Below are positions 47,868 to 57,056 of a DNA stretch of 64,000 nt, in pieces. Positions within the stretch are counted from its first letter, which is position 1; the number at the start of each line of letters is the position of its first letter. The notes under the pieces are model-generated. The model ran no database searches. It saw only the letters and a list, made by a program, of their open reading frames with translations, and was not told where the DNA came from. The stretch is from the NCBI GenBank assembly GCA_947627325.1, contig CANQVO010000009.1, forward strand, positions 1 through 64,000, in the 5' to 3' direction. Both the position numbers and the translations under genes were made by a program. This DNA is from an uncultured Oscillospiraceae bacterium (GTDB lineage Bacteria; Bacillota; Clostridia; Oscillospirales; Oscillospiraceae).

Positions 47868-48658
47868 ACAAGACGGAGATCCTGGCCCACGTGGCGGTGG
47901 ACGACGCCACCCGGCTGGCCCTGGCCCGGGTGCTGGACAAGGCGGAGTACGCCCACCTCCGGGGCGCGCCCGCCCACAGCCAGTTTTTGACCGACGGGGA
48001 GCAGGCCCTGGCCGTCCGGGCCCTGGCCGCGGCGAAGATCGACCGATACGCCTTCTGGGGCGGCTACCCGGAGGCGGAGCGGAAGGTGTGCCTCTTTTTG
48101 CCCGACTGGATGGAGGACGGGGACGGGGCGGAGGACGACGGGGCCCTGGCCGCCGTGGAGGTGACCGCCCCCCAGGGGGCGGCGCTGTCCCACCGGGACT
48201 ACCTGGGCGCCATGATGGGCCTGGGGCTCGCCCGGGACGCGGCGGGGGACCTGCTGGTGGCGGAAAACCGCTGTCAGGTGGTGTGCCTGCGCTCCGCCCT
48301 GCCCGTCTTGCTGAGCCAGTGGACGGAGGTGGGCCGGTGGGCCGTCCGGGTGCGGGAGCTCCCCCTGGGGGAGTTGGAGCCGGGGGAGCGGGCCGTGCGG
48401 GTGCGCCGGGAGACCTTCCAATCCCTGCGCCTGGACGCGGTGGCCGCGGCGGGGTTCGGCATCTCCCGGGCCAAGGCGGCGGCGCTGGTGGCCGCGGGGA
48501 AGGTGCTGGTCAACCACCTGCCCTGCGCCAAGCCCGACCGCATCCTGGAAGAGGGGGACAGCCTGACCGCCAAGGGGCTGGGCAAGTGCGTTTTGGCCCG
48601 GGTGACCGGGGAGAGCCGCAAGGGGCGGATCATGGCGGAATTGGAGCGATATGTATGA
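47864..48658 (+). CDS. ylmH: YlmH, S4-domain RNA-binding protein
   Basis: This 264-residue protein ends in an S4 domain (about residues 182-245; LRLDAVAAAGFGISRAKAAA, then AAGKVLVNHLPCAKPDRI). YlmH homologues associate with the 50S subunit and, in Bacillus, rescue stalled ribosomes and assist growth at low temperature. The N-terminal domain (about 1-170) contains AFWGGYPEAERKVCLFLPDW, as in the family. The GTG start overlaps the ybaK stop, and its own stop overlaps the DUF896 start. In other Firmicutes ylmH lies by divIVA, but here it sits in a different cluster. Confidence 0.92.
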   Translation: MNKTEILAHVAVDDATRLALARVLDKAEYAHLRGAPAHSQFLTDGEQALAVRALAAAKIDRYAFWGGYPEAERKVCLFLPDWMEDGDGAEDDGALAAVEVTAPQGAALSHRDYLGAMMGLGLARDAAGDLLVAENRCQVVCLRSALPVLLSQWTEVGRWAVRVRELPLGELEPGERAVRVRRETFQSLRLDAVAAAGFGISRAKAAALVAAGKVLVNHLPCAKPDRILEEGDSLTAKGLGKCVLARVTGESRKGRIMAELERYV

Positions 48659-48864
48659 TCACACCACAGGACATCCAACGCATCAACGCCCTGGCCCGGA
48701 AGTCCCGGACCCCGGAGGGGCTGACCACGGCGGAGCGGGCGGAGCAGATGGAGCTGCGGCGGCGGTACGTGGCGGCGGTGCGGGAGAACCTCACCGCCCA
48801 ACTGGACCACACCGTGATCCAGGAGCCCGACGGAACCAGGCGGCCCCTGCGGCCCAAGGAGTAA
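48655..48864 (+). CDS. DUF896 (YnzC) family protein
   Basis: This 69-residue helical protein matches DUF896. It has RINALARKSRTPEGLTTAER (about residues 7-26), which carries the NALARK-x-x-x-EGLT core, then EQMELRRRYVAAVRENLTAQ (about 28-47). The Bacillus subtilis homologue YnzC belongs to the SOS regulon, although its role is unclear. Its ATG overlaps the ylmH stop by 4 nt, so it is the last gene of the unit. Confidence 0.92.
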   Translation: MITPQDIQRINALARKSRTPEGLTTAERAEQMELRRRYVAAVRENLTAQLDHTVIQEPDGTRRPLRPKE

Positions 48865-48869
48865 GGGCC

Positions 48870-48898
48870 TTTACAACGAGAACAGTTTTGGATATAAT
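48870..48898 (+). promoter_or_regulatory. Promoter of prfB
   Basis: TTTACA (48870-48875) and TATAAT (48893-48898) with a 17-nt spacer. The leader is very short (about 20-30 nt). Confidence 0.8.
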
Positions 48899-48933
48899 AT
48901 CCACACTTCTATTATGAGAGTTGCGTGAAAAGT

Positions 48934-50055
48934 ATGCTGGAATTTGACGAGTACAAGGTGAAACTGAACAACCTCAAGCCCCAGTTGGAGGAGCTGAAGG
49001 GGGCGCTGGACCTGGACGCGGCGGCGCGGGAACTGGACCTGTTGCAGGCCCAGTCCGCCGCCGAGGGGTTTTGGGACGACCTGGCCCGGGCGCAGAAGAT
49101 CCAACAGCGGATCAAGACCCTCCAGGACAAGATCGACCACCAGGCCCGCCGGGAGGGCCAGTGGTCCGACCTGCTGACTTTGTGCGAGATGGGCAGTGAG
49201 GAGGAGGACGCCAGCCTCATCCCCGAGCTGACCCAGGGCTTTGACGCCCTGGTGGAGGATATCGAGGCGGCCAAACTGGCCACCCTGCTCACCGGGGAGT
49301 ACGACAACTCCAACGCCATCCTCACCTTCCACGCCGGGGCGGGGGGGACGGAGGCCCAGGACTGGTGCCAAATGCTCTATCGGATGTACACCCGCTGGGC
49401 GGAGCGCCGGGGCTTTACCTACGAGGTGGTGGACTACCTGGACGGGGACGAGGCGGGGATCAAGTCCGCCACCATCGTCATCTCCGGGGAGAACGCCTAC
49501 GGCTATCTGAAGGGGGAGAACGGCGTGCACCGGCTGGTGCGGATCAGCCCCTTTGACGCCAACGCCCGGCGGCAGACCTCCTTCGCCGCCCTGGAGGTGA
49601 TGCCGGAGATCCCCGACGACGTGGAGGTGGATATCCGGCCGGAGGACATTGAAATGCAGGTCTACCGGGCCTCCGGCGCGGGCGGCCAGCACGTGAACAA
49701 GACCTCCTCCGCTGTGCGCCTCATCCACAAGCCCACCGGCATCGTGGTCAGCAGTCAGCAGGAGCGCAGTCAGTTCCAGAACCGGGACACCTGTATGCGG
49801 ATGCTCCGCTCCAAGCTGGTGGAGCTCCAGATGCAGGCCCACGCCGAGAAGATCTCCGACCTCAAGGGCGTGCAGATGAAGATCGAGTGGGGCAGCCAGA
49901 TCCGCAGTTACGTCTTTATGCCCTACCAGTTGGTGAAGGACACCCGCACCGCCTTTGAGACCGCCAACATCAACGCCGTCATGGACGGGGACCTGGACGG
50001 GTTCATCAACGCCTACCTCACCTGCCAGGCCACCGGCAACTGGGCGGAGAAATAG
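48934..50055 (+). CDS. prfB: Peptide chain release factor 2 (no programmed frameshift)
   Basis: RF2 terminates translation at UAA and UGA. The 373-residue protein is in one frame: helical domain 1, then GGTEAQDWCQMLYRMYTRWA (about residues 133-152), and the catalytic RASGAGGQHVNKTSSAVRLI (about 241-260, with the GGQ). A strand ending DNA codes LKGALDLD at the place where most bacteria have CTT-TGA-C. Here it is CTG-GAC, so the usual autoregulatory frameshift is absent. ATG at 48934 gives MLEFDEYK, the normal family N terminus. A GTG at 48925 (nearer to GAGAG) is an alternative. Confidence 0.95.
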   Translation: MLEFDEYKVKLNNLKPQLEELKGALDLDAAARELDLLQAQSAAEGFWDDLARAQKIQQRIKTLQDKIDHQARREGQWSDLLTLCEMGSEEEDASLIPELTQGFDALVEDIEAAKLATLLTGEYDNSNAILTFHAGAGGTEAQDWCQMLYRMYTRWAERRGFTYEVVDYLDGDEAGIKSATIVISGENAYGYLKGENGVHRLVRISPFDANARRQTSFAALEVMPEIPDDVEVDIRPEDIEMQVYRASGAGGQHVNKTSSAVRLIHKPTGIVVSSQQERSQFQNRDTCMRMLRSKLVELQMQAHAEKISDLKGVQMKIEWGSQIRSYVFMPYQLVKDTRTAFETANINAVMDGDLDGFINAYLTCQATGNWAEK

Positions 50056-50101
50056 GCGGTCCCGCCCCCGGGCGGCGGGCGATCTTTCGGGATATTCCAC
50101 G

Positions 50102-50131
50102 AAAAGGAGGGGCTTTGTCCCCTCCTTTTTT
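50102..50131 (+). terminator. Terminator of prfB
   Basis: AAAGGAGGGG pairs with CCCCTCCTTT and is followed by a T run. Confidence 0.88.
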
Positions 50132-50240
50132 GCGGGTTTTCAGGCGGGCGGCCGGCGGGCCGTCCGCCTCGTTTTATGGCGGGAATGGGGAGCAGTGTAC
50201 AACTCGCACAAAAAAACGGGAATTTTTGCGGGAAAACCTA

Positions 50241-50269
50241 TTGATTTTTCCAGGGCGTAGGATTATAAT
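50241..50269 (+). promoter_or_regulatory. Promoter of giant surface protein 1
   Basis: TTGATT (50241-50246) and TATAAT (50264-50269) with a 17-nt spacer. The leader to the ATG at 50448 is about 170 nt and holds no riboswitch that I recognise, only a small TGGGCGCC/GGGCGCCG hairpin near the start. Confidence 0.78.
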
Positions 50270-50447
50270 CAATGCTGTATGATTCTAAAATTTGGTGAAT
50301 TTCGCCCAGCGTCTGGCAATTTATGGAAAATTCCACAGAAACTGGGGCGAGATCGGGGCCAAAGAGTCAAGTCCGATCGTTTTTGAAAAAAGTCCGGGAT
50401 CTCCATATCAACTGGGCGCCTTGGGCGCCGAAACGTGGGTGATAGCG

Positions 50448-53400
50448 ATGAGAGAACAAAGAGGCTTCATGGCGGCGCGGCGCTGGGGCGTAAGGGCCCT
50501 GACGCTGGTGCTGTCCTGCGCGCTGTTGGCGGGGCTGGGGATATCGGCCCTGGCCTTGGGCAACCCCATACAGGGCGAGGTGGTCAACCCGGTGACCCCC
50601 CAGCCCACCGTGACCATCCAGGGCAACCTGGTCACCGAGAACGGCAAGCCCACCGGCTTTTACGAGTTGGCCCTTTGCGTCCAGTCGGGCTATGACTACC
50701 GCAGACCCGTCCCCCAGGACGATGACGACGATGTTATCTCTAAGGAGGAGTATGCCAGTTTGCAGGAGGACCAGCAGGCGGAGTATGAGCCGTACTACTA
50801 CCCCTTCCGCTCCGTCTCCGCGGCGATGTATATCAATACGGATATCCTGACGCCGGTGAATTGGGACCTCTCCAGCGTTCACTACGAGAACTTTAACGGG
50901 GCGACGTATGACCAGCATGACGGGGATTACCCCCGGGGCATTGACACCGACCCCGCCGCCCAGGGCTACGACATGGACGAAGAGGACGCCTTCCCCGACA
51001 TCACCACCGCCAATCTGGCCCGGGAGAACGGGCCGGTGGGCACCGTGGCCCTGGACGTGGAGGGCGACACCCGGATGACCACGGTGGAGGGGCTGGCGGA
51101 GCACTACGACAAGGATAACCACACCGCCCTGATCACCCTGTCCGCCCACGCGCCGGACAACTACTCGGTGACCCTGCGCCAGTCTACCCCGGTGGTGGTG
51201 GCGCGGTTCGCCTATGACCTGAAGCGCTCCAGCGCCACCAAGGTCCTGGACACCAGCGGGTCCGACACCACCGAGGCCCAGCGCAACCGCCTCACCGGCG
51301 AGTCGGGCGGGGCCGGCCTCTGGATGGGCTGGGACAAGGCCGTTCAGGGGACCAGCTATCTCGCCAAGACGCCCCTGACCTGGCTGGGCCAGTCGGAGAC
51401 GGCCCAGGACTTCACCAAATCCGACGCCCGGATCGCCGAGACCACGGGGCACCAGACGGTGTGGGTCCACATGGGCACCGGCGCGGCCGAGACCGCCCAG
51501 CAGGACACCTACTTCTACTACTACCTGGCCGCCGAGGGCGAACAGCCGCAGATCAAGGATAAGAAGGAGTCCATCCTGGTGGACACCGGGGGGGATATGC
51601 CGGAGAGCGTCGCCGGCGTGGCCATCCCCAAGACCGCGGGCGAGCGGGTGCTCACCCCGGGGGAGAGCGCGTACAACGAGCAGACCCTGCCCCAGCCGCC
51701 CAAGTACAACTTCTTTGACAACCTGCTGACCCTGGGGAAGAAGACCGTGGTGCTGGAGCTGGTGAACCAGCCCTCCTTCCGCAAGCCCACCGGGGGCTAC
51801 GGCGGGAACCAGATCCTGTTCTACGACTGGGACGACAAGCTCATCGGCGCCCTTATCGTGGGCGACGGCGACGTGCGCGCCCAGGTGAACGCCTACGTGG
51901 AGCAGAACTTCATCCACCCCGACCTGCGGGCCGGGGATGTGCTCAGCGGCGACCTGGGCGGCACGCTGCCCCCTGACCTGACCGCCGACACCACCGACTA
52001 CGCGAAGCTGGTCTCCTCCCTGGACCGGGAGTACACCTACCGGGGCAAGTACGCCTATCAAGTGGGCGGGGACGACAAGACGCTGGGCAGCGCGGACGGG
52101 CCGGAGTACCCCCTGACCAACAAGCTGGACTACGTGTTCACCAAGCGGGTGAACACCGTTGTCACCCAGACCGACCTTGACGGCAACGAGACCCGCTACG
52201 TCCACCCCTACGCCCTGGACGACGCCGCCCTGGCGGGGACCGACGCGGCGCTGTACCCCTACGTCTACGGCTGGGCGGTGGTGGAGGACACCGCCGCCGC
52301 CAACGGCCGGGTGGCCGCGGTCGGCGGCGCGGACGGCACGTGGAAGACCATGCACGACGCCGCCAAGCTGGAGGACACCTGGACCACCTTCGGCACCGGG
52401 GAGCTGAGCGGCATGAAGAAGGCGAACATGGCGGGGAGCCTGTCCACCCTCGCCGCCCCCGCCGGGGCGTCGGCGCCGACGTACAGCGCCCCGGCTTTCC
52501 TGGCCGAGAGCGACAGCACCTGGACGGACGGCACCCGCGCGGGCGCCAACCAGTACCTCTACCAACTCTCCGGCGAGAGCGGCTACCTCCGCTTCGCCGA
52601 CTTCTCCGACATCACCGCCGAGATGGCCCGCTACCAGAACAAGAACACCCTCATCGTCAAGGCGGTGTACGAGGAGGGGACGTCGTTGCTGAACGGCAAC
52701 CAATACACTCTGGTCACCGAGCCCGCGTACACCAAGTGGAACGCGAAAACCACCACGGCTGGTGGCGCTTATAGGGTACAAATGACGGTGGAGCGGATCT
52801 ATTCAAACCAAGGCGAAGTCCAAGGCACCACCCGCGTTCGGCAGCCTGTCATTCAGCAGGACACCACCATCGACTACAAGTGGCTCTCCGACGAGGAAAA
52901 GAATGTGCTGAACGACTTGGATAACGCCACCTACGAAACAGCGACGAACAGGACGGAAACGCTTTACACGCAGGTGGATTCGGACAACGGAGAGCAGATC
53001 ACCTTTTCTCTGGCGTTGTCTCCACGGCAGAACCGGGTGGATTATGTGTTGGTTGAGCAGTTTGGCACGAACTTTATTGCCGGCACTCAGCGCAGCACCA
53101 GCAACAGCGCACTCAGAGATGATGAGAATAAGTTCGTCCTGGACAACTACAACTACCCCGGCGCCAGCATTGGGGACGATAAGGACCCCTACTACGACTG
53201 CAACTTCGCCACCAAGGAGGGGAGCCGCGGCTTTGTGCTGCTGGGCACCCTGGGCCACTTCCTGGAGCAGGCCACTCGGTTGAACCGCAGGGAGGTGGCA
53301 CAGATGGACTATAACAACGCTGTGACCTTTGAAAACGCCCAGGACGCCAACCTCCGCATGGACATGGGGGGCACCCAGCCCACCTTTGCCAACAACACCG

Positions 53401-56399
53401 CCCTCCGGGACGCCTTCCTGGCCGCCGCGAGGCAGTGCGAGGTACACAAGAACGACTCGGCCTACGACTGCTGGGATGAAAACCTGGACTGCGCCAAGCT
53501 GACCTACCACCAGGCCCAGCTGTTCCTGATAGACTTCCAGGGGGACCCCGGGTGCGACATCCGCACCGTGGAGGCGGCGGACGGCGTGAAGCTCCCCTTC
53601 TGCCACTACCACGTGAGCTGCACCGGCGGCCACGTGCCCGTCCCGCCTAAGACCTGGGGCGATCTGGTCGCCAAACTGCAGGAATACCGCACGGCCGGAG
53701 CGGACAGTGACGACGCCAGGGACGCCCTGGCCGACCTGTCCGCCCTGGACCTGAACACGCTGAACGACACGACCCACCTCCGCAAGGACGGCGGGGCCCG
53801 CTTCTCCACCACCACCGAGTTCGTCAACGCCCTCATGGCGGCGGAAAAGGCCCTGAACGAAAAGAGCCTCCCGGCGAACTGGGTGAACCTGCAATACACC
53901 CTCCTCCACAGCAACACCCCCGCCGGCGACGAGGAAACCATGAAGACGGAGGCGCAGACCGATTATTGGTGGTACGACGGCTCCAACTCCGCCCCCCGGG
54001 TGAACAACTTCGACGCCCTCCTGGCCGCCGCCGCCAAGGCCCGGACCGAGACGACCCTGCCCGGCGAAACGGAGGCGAACTTCCTGCCCCAGTCCGCCCT
54101 GGCCGCCGCCCAGTTCCCCGCCGAGGCCGAGGCGTATTTGACCAGCGACTCCCCCACCCGGGCCCAGCGCAACGCCTGGGTGACCCTCACCGACAACCTG
54201 GTCCCCAGCCACAAGGAGGAGGAAGTGGGAGAGGGCGACGAGAGGTATGTGGACTACACCACCGAGAAGTTCAGCAGCTGGGCCGACTTCCTCTCCGCTT
54301 TTAACACCGCCTACGACAAGGCGGACAAGAACGACCCCAAGCCCGAAAACGCCAAGGCCTGGTGGGAGGCCATCCAGACGGCCATCCTGGGGCCCGACGA
54401 TGACCTGGGCGCTCACAACGGGGACGAAACCACCAAGTTCTGGTGGCGCGGGGGCAACACGCCCTTCAAGATCACCAACCTCACCACCCTGGTGGAGGCC
54501 GCCCGGCGGCTGAACGCCGTGGACCACGAGAGCGCCGAGTACAAGGCCGCGGAGGCGGAGTGGAACCGGCTGACGGTGGCGGAGATCGAGGGCAAGGAGA
54601 TCTCCCAGTCCCTGCGCTGGAAGGGCGGCGACACGAGCCACCCCATGTACCCCTACGCCGCCGCGGAGGACGCCGCCGAGGTCTTCAGCAAGCTGAACGG
54701 CGCCGATGAGGCCGCCCGGAAAGCCGCCATTTTGGAACAGCTCAAGAGCGCCGTCCAGCGCTTTGACGCGGCCGACCCCGCTGTATCCCTCACCTGGGAG
54801 CGTATCCAGTACCTGATTCTGAACGATGGTGCCTTGCCGGAGTCCAATACGGTGAAAGCACAAGGAAACTATTACTGGTGGCAAAATGGCAATACAGAAG
54901 GCAATAAGGTCACCTTGGCGGCCAGCCCCATTGGCACGGCTCTAGAGAATAACATAAAGGCTCTGGTCCAGGCCACCTACCGTTCCGACTTCAACGACCC
55001 CGGGGTGATCCAGTCCATCTTGGACGTGACCCAGGCGGCGGACAACTCTTTCTGGTCCTCCACCCGCCTGGTCACCCAGGTGGAGAAGGGCGAGGAATTT
55101 GAGCGCCATGAAAACGACCAATACCAGGGTCCGGACACCCTGGACGAGGTCAAGGCGTACGCCTACCCCGGCGCTGACGAGGGAGACGTACAGACGTTGC
55201 TGGACGACCTGGCGGAGTTCCGGGATCTGGCCAAGAGCGAGAGCGGCGTGACCGACGCCTACGGCCTGCCCACCGTCTACTGGCACCAGGTGCAATATTA
55301 CCTTCTCAATAAATCCTACCTGCGTACATCTGACCAGACCTTCCGGGACCTTCGCGACCAGGAGAAAGCCAAGGCCGGGGACTATTGGTGGTACTATGCC
55401 AATACCCGCGTCCCGCCCGCGAAGCCCACGCCGGGGCTGGAAAACCCTGCTGCGGAGTTGGTGGAGTGGCTCGAGCAACTGGAAGATGGAAGCATGGATG
55501 TGGACACCTTTAACAGTTACCTGACGGCGGAAAAATTTACCGAATGGGGCATTTATCAATTTGATGGCTCTGAGGTGGATGATGAATTTGTTGGATACAT
55601 TCGAGACGGTATGTATGAGGATCTGCCCTCGCAAATAGCGGGTATGGGCTTGGTGGCAAGTGATTTGACCTGGCCGCAGCTTGAAGTGATGTTTGGAGGA
55701 TATGTAAGCGAGGGATGGTGGAACATCCCAATGGACGAGGCGGAGGCTATGGACTACTTGGTCAATACGTACGGCGCCTTGTTGCAATCCGATGGAGGCT
55801 ACATTCCCGACGGCTACGGCCCGCTCTATCCCGACCTGTTCTCGGCTTACGCCTCCGCCGCCCTCTCCACCCCCTTCGAGATCCTCCCCCTGGAGGCCCT
55901 GGACACGGAGGATCTGTTGGAGAAAAAGGCGGAGTTGGAGCGGCAGTTGGCCCAGGTGGAGGAGCAGCTGGCCGCCCTGGAGGCCGCCCAGACCGCCCCG
56001 TCTACCCCCTCCCGCCCGTCCCAGACCCCGGCCCAGCCGGAGACGCCGGCGGAGCCCGAGACCCCGATCCAGCCGGAGACTCCGGCGGAGCCGGACGCCC
56101 CGGCCCCATCCCAGCCGTCTGCGGAGCCGGATACCACGGTTCCGTCCGAGCCCACTACGGAAAATAACAGTTCTACCTCGACTAAAATTCCCGGGGAGCG
56201 GGCGGAGGTGCCCGTGGGGTCGGACGTGGTCTTGGCCGGGCGGGCCCCGGCGGAGGTAGAGGCAGAGGAAGCAAAAACGCGGCCGGTGGTCCGGCCCGCC
56301 CTGCCGGGGATGAGTCTGCTGCTGGCGCTGGACCTCCCGCTTCTGGCGGGAGGGCGGAGAAAAGGGCGGCGGGGCCGCCGGAGGGGGAGAGACGCGTGA
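50448..56399 (+). CDS. Giant secreted protein with repeated Trp-rich modules
   Basis: This 1,983-residue exported protein starts with a Sec signal peptide (about residues 1-37, RALTLVLSCALLAGLGISAL). An N-terminal region (about 40-380) of beta-rich sequence (FYELALCVQSGYDYRRP, AMYINTDILTPVNWD) leads to a large Asn/Asp/Thr-rich middle. From about residue 1020 a module recurs: W-x-x-[ILV]-Q-x-x-[IL]-L followed 15-35 residues later by a W-W pair and often G-N-T. Clear copies start at 1145, 1305, 1450 and 1612, with a degenerate one at 1742 and a possible one at 1020. A short coiled coil (about 1823-1850), a Pro/Glu repeat (about 1850-1905) and a hydrophobic Arg-rich tail (LPGMSLLLALDLPLLAGG, then basic) follow. 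I do not recognise the module; the protein is probably wall-anchored. Confidence 0.85.
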   Translation: MREQRGFMAARRWGVRALTLVLSCALLAGLGISALALGNPIQGEVVNPVTPQPTVTIQGNLVTENGKPTGFYELALCVQSGYDYRRPVPQDDDDDVISKEEYASLQEDQQAEYEPYYYPFRSVSAAMYINTDILTPVNWDLSSVHYENFNGATYDQHDGDYPRGIDTDPAAQGYDMDEEDAFPDITTANLARENGPVGTVALDVEGDTRMTTVEGLAEHYDKDNHTALITLSAHAPDNYSVTLRQSTPVVVARFAYDLKRSSATKVLDTSGSDTTEAQRNRLTGESGGAGLWMGWDKAVQGTSYLAKTPLTWLGQSETAQDFTKSDARIAETTGHQTVWVHMGTGAAETAQQDTYFYYYLAAEGEQPQIKDKKESILVDTGGDMPESVAGVAIPKTAGERVLTPGESAYNEQTLPQPPKYNFFDNLLTLGKKTVVLELVNQPSFRKPTGGYGGNQILFYDWDDKLIGALIVGDGDVRAQVNAYVEQNFIHPDLRAGDVLSGDLGGTLPPDLTADTTDYAKLVSSLDREYTYRGKYAYQVGGDDKTLGSADGPEYPLTNKLDYVFTKRVNTVVTQTDLDGNETRYVHPYALDDAALAGTDAALYPYVYGWAVVEDTAAANGRVAAVGGADGTWKTMHDAAKLEDTWTTFGTGELSGMKKANMAGSLSTLAAPAGASAPTYSAPAFLAESDSTWTDGTRAGANQYLYQLSGESGYLRFADFSDITAEMARYQNKNTLIVKAVYEEGTSLLNGNQYTLVTEPAYTKWNAKTTTAGGAYRVQMTVERIYSNQGEVQGTTRVRQPVIQQDTTIDYKWLSDEEKNVLNDLDNATYETATNRTETLYTQVDSDNGEQITFSLALSPRQNRVDYVLVEQFGTNFIAGTQRSTSNSALRDDENKFVLDNYNYPGASIGDDKDPYYDCNFATKEGSRGFVLLGTLGHFLEQATRLNRREVAQMDYNNAVTFENAQDANLRMDMGGTQPTFANNTALRDAFLAAARQCEVHKNDSAYDCWDENLDCAKLTYHQAQLFLIDFQGDPGCDIRTVEAADGVKLPFCHYHVSCTGGHVPVPPKTWGDLVAKLQEYRTAGADSDDARDALADLSALDLNTLNDTTHLRKDGGARFSTTTEFVNALMAAEKALNEKSLPANWVNLQYTLLHSNTPAGDEETMKTEAQTDYWWYDGSNSAPRVNNFDALLAAAAKARTETTLPGETEANFLPQSALAAAQFPAEAEAYLTSDSPTRAQRNAWVTLTDNLVPSHKEEEVGEGDERYVDYTTEKFSSWADFLSAFNTAYDKADKNDPKPENAKAWWEAIQTAILGPDDDLGAHNGDETTKFWWRGGNTPFKITNLTTLVEAARRLNAVDHESAEYKAAEAEWNRLTVAEIEGKEISQSLRWKGGDTSHPMYPYAAAEDAAEVFSKLNGADEAARKAAILEQLKSAVQRFDAADPAVSLTWERIQYLILNDGALPESNTVKAQGNYYWWQNGNTEGNKVTLAASPIGTALENNIKALVQATYRSDFNDPGVIQSILDVTQAADNSFWSSTRLVTQVEKGEEFERHENDQYQGPDTLDEVKAYAYPGADEGDVQTLLDDLAEFRDLAKSESGVTDAYGLPTVYWHQVQYYLLNKSYLRTSDQTFRDLRDQEKAKAGDYWWYYANTRVPPAKPTPGLENPAAELVEWLEQLEDGSMDVDTFNSYLTAEKFTEWGIYQFDGSEVDDEFVGYIRDGMYEDLPSQIAGMGLVASDLTWPQLEVMFGGYVSEGWWNIPMDEAEAMDYLVNTYGALLQSDGGYIPDGYGPLYPDLFSAYASAALSTPFEILPLEALDTEDLLEKKAELERQLAQVEEQLAALEAAQTAPSTPSRPSQTPAQPETPAEPETPIQPETPAEPDAPAPSQPSAEPDTTVPSEPTTENNSSTSTKIPGERAEVPVGSDVVLAGRAPAEVEAEEAKTRPVVRPALPGMSLLLALDLPLLAGGRRKGRRGRRRGRDA

Positions 56400-56821
56400 G
56401 CCTTGTACTGGGCGACAGCGAAGAACGCCAGGACAAGACCCGCCGGGCCCGGGCGGCGGTGGCGTTTTACACCAAAAACATCGTGCCGCCCCGGCCCCGG
56501 CCGGACGGGGAGCCGGACCGCAAGCTGAACGCCATCCTGGACCGCCTGGCCGCGGACCTGGTGGACCTGGCGGGGTATTTGAGCGAGAGCGCCCGGTGGT
56601 TGGAGTTCGCCTCCAAGCCCATGCCCCCGGCCTGGGCCATCCCCTTTCTCAGCGAGGAGGAGCTGGCGGCCCTGGGCTTGTCCGACCAGAAGAGCCCCCT
56701 GCCATCGCCGCCGGCGTCGGACGATCCCTTCGCCGCCGCCCTCCAATACGCCATCGACCACTACGACCAGCTGCCCGATCTGGACCCCGAGACCAACCGC
56801 CCCTGGGGCGAGATCCTATAA
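56396..56821 (+). CDS. Small protein coupled to giant surface protein 1
   Basis: This 141-residue protein has no signal peptide or membrane segment. The N-terminal part is basic (DKTRRARAAVAFYTKNIVPP), the middle helical (NAILDRLAADLVDLAGYLSE), and the C-terminal part acidic (DHYDQLPDLDPETNRPWGEI). No family is recognised. The GTG lies in GTGA, sharing the stop of the 1,983-residue gene, so translation is coupled. A terminator follows. As a cytosolic partner of a secreted giant, it might be a chaperone, a regulator, or unrelated cargo. Such coupling implies a co-regulated role. Confidence 0.75.
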   Translation: MSLVLGDSEERQDKTRRARAAVAFYTKNIVPPRPRPDGEPDRKLNAILDRLAADLVDLAGYLSESARWLEFASKPMPPAWAIPFLSEEELAALGLSDQKSPLPSPPASDDPFAAALQYAIDHYDQLPDLDPETNRPWGEIL

Positions 56822-56825
56822 CCTG

Positions 56826-56856
56826 AGAGCCGGAGGCGCCGCCTCCGGCTCTTTTA
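56826..56856 (+). terminator. Terminator of the giant protein 1 operon
   Basis: AGAGCCGGAGGC (56826-56837) pairs with GCCTCCGGCTCT (56841-56852) and is followed by TTTT. Confidence 0.9.
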
Positions 56857-56898
56857 TACATTTTAGACAAATTGAGCGAAATTTTTCCCGATCCACTC

Positions 56899-56927
56899 TT
56901 GCATTTTTCCCAGCCTTGCGCTATAAT
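56899..56927 (+). promoter_or_regulatory. Promoter of giant surface protein 2
   Basis: TTGCAT (56899-56904) and TATAAT (56922-56927) with a 17-nt spacer. The leader includes a CCCGGC/GCCGGG hairpin near 57000. Confidence 0.82.
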
Positions 56928-57056
56928 CTACCACGTATAGGTCTTATTCTGTCCATGCTGTCCCCAGGACCTGCCATTTTTTGGAAAAGTCACACGCCCG
57001 GCTCCGCCGGGAGCCATCAAACCCGGCGAAAGCCAAAACCGAAGGAGGAACTCACC

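Noticed and set aside
48925-48936. GTG at 48925 as the prfB start
   Set aside because: It is closer to a GAGAG box, but the ATG at 48934 gives the normal RF2 N terminus; the choice is uncertain.
56928-57056. c-di-GMP riboswitch ahead of giant protein 2
   Set aside because: A GC-rich hairpin is present, but the conserved GEMM core sequence is not visible.
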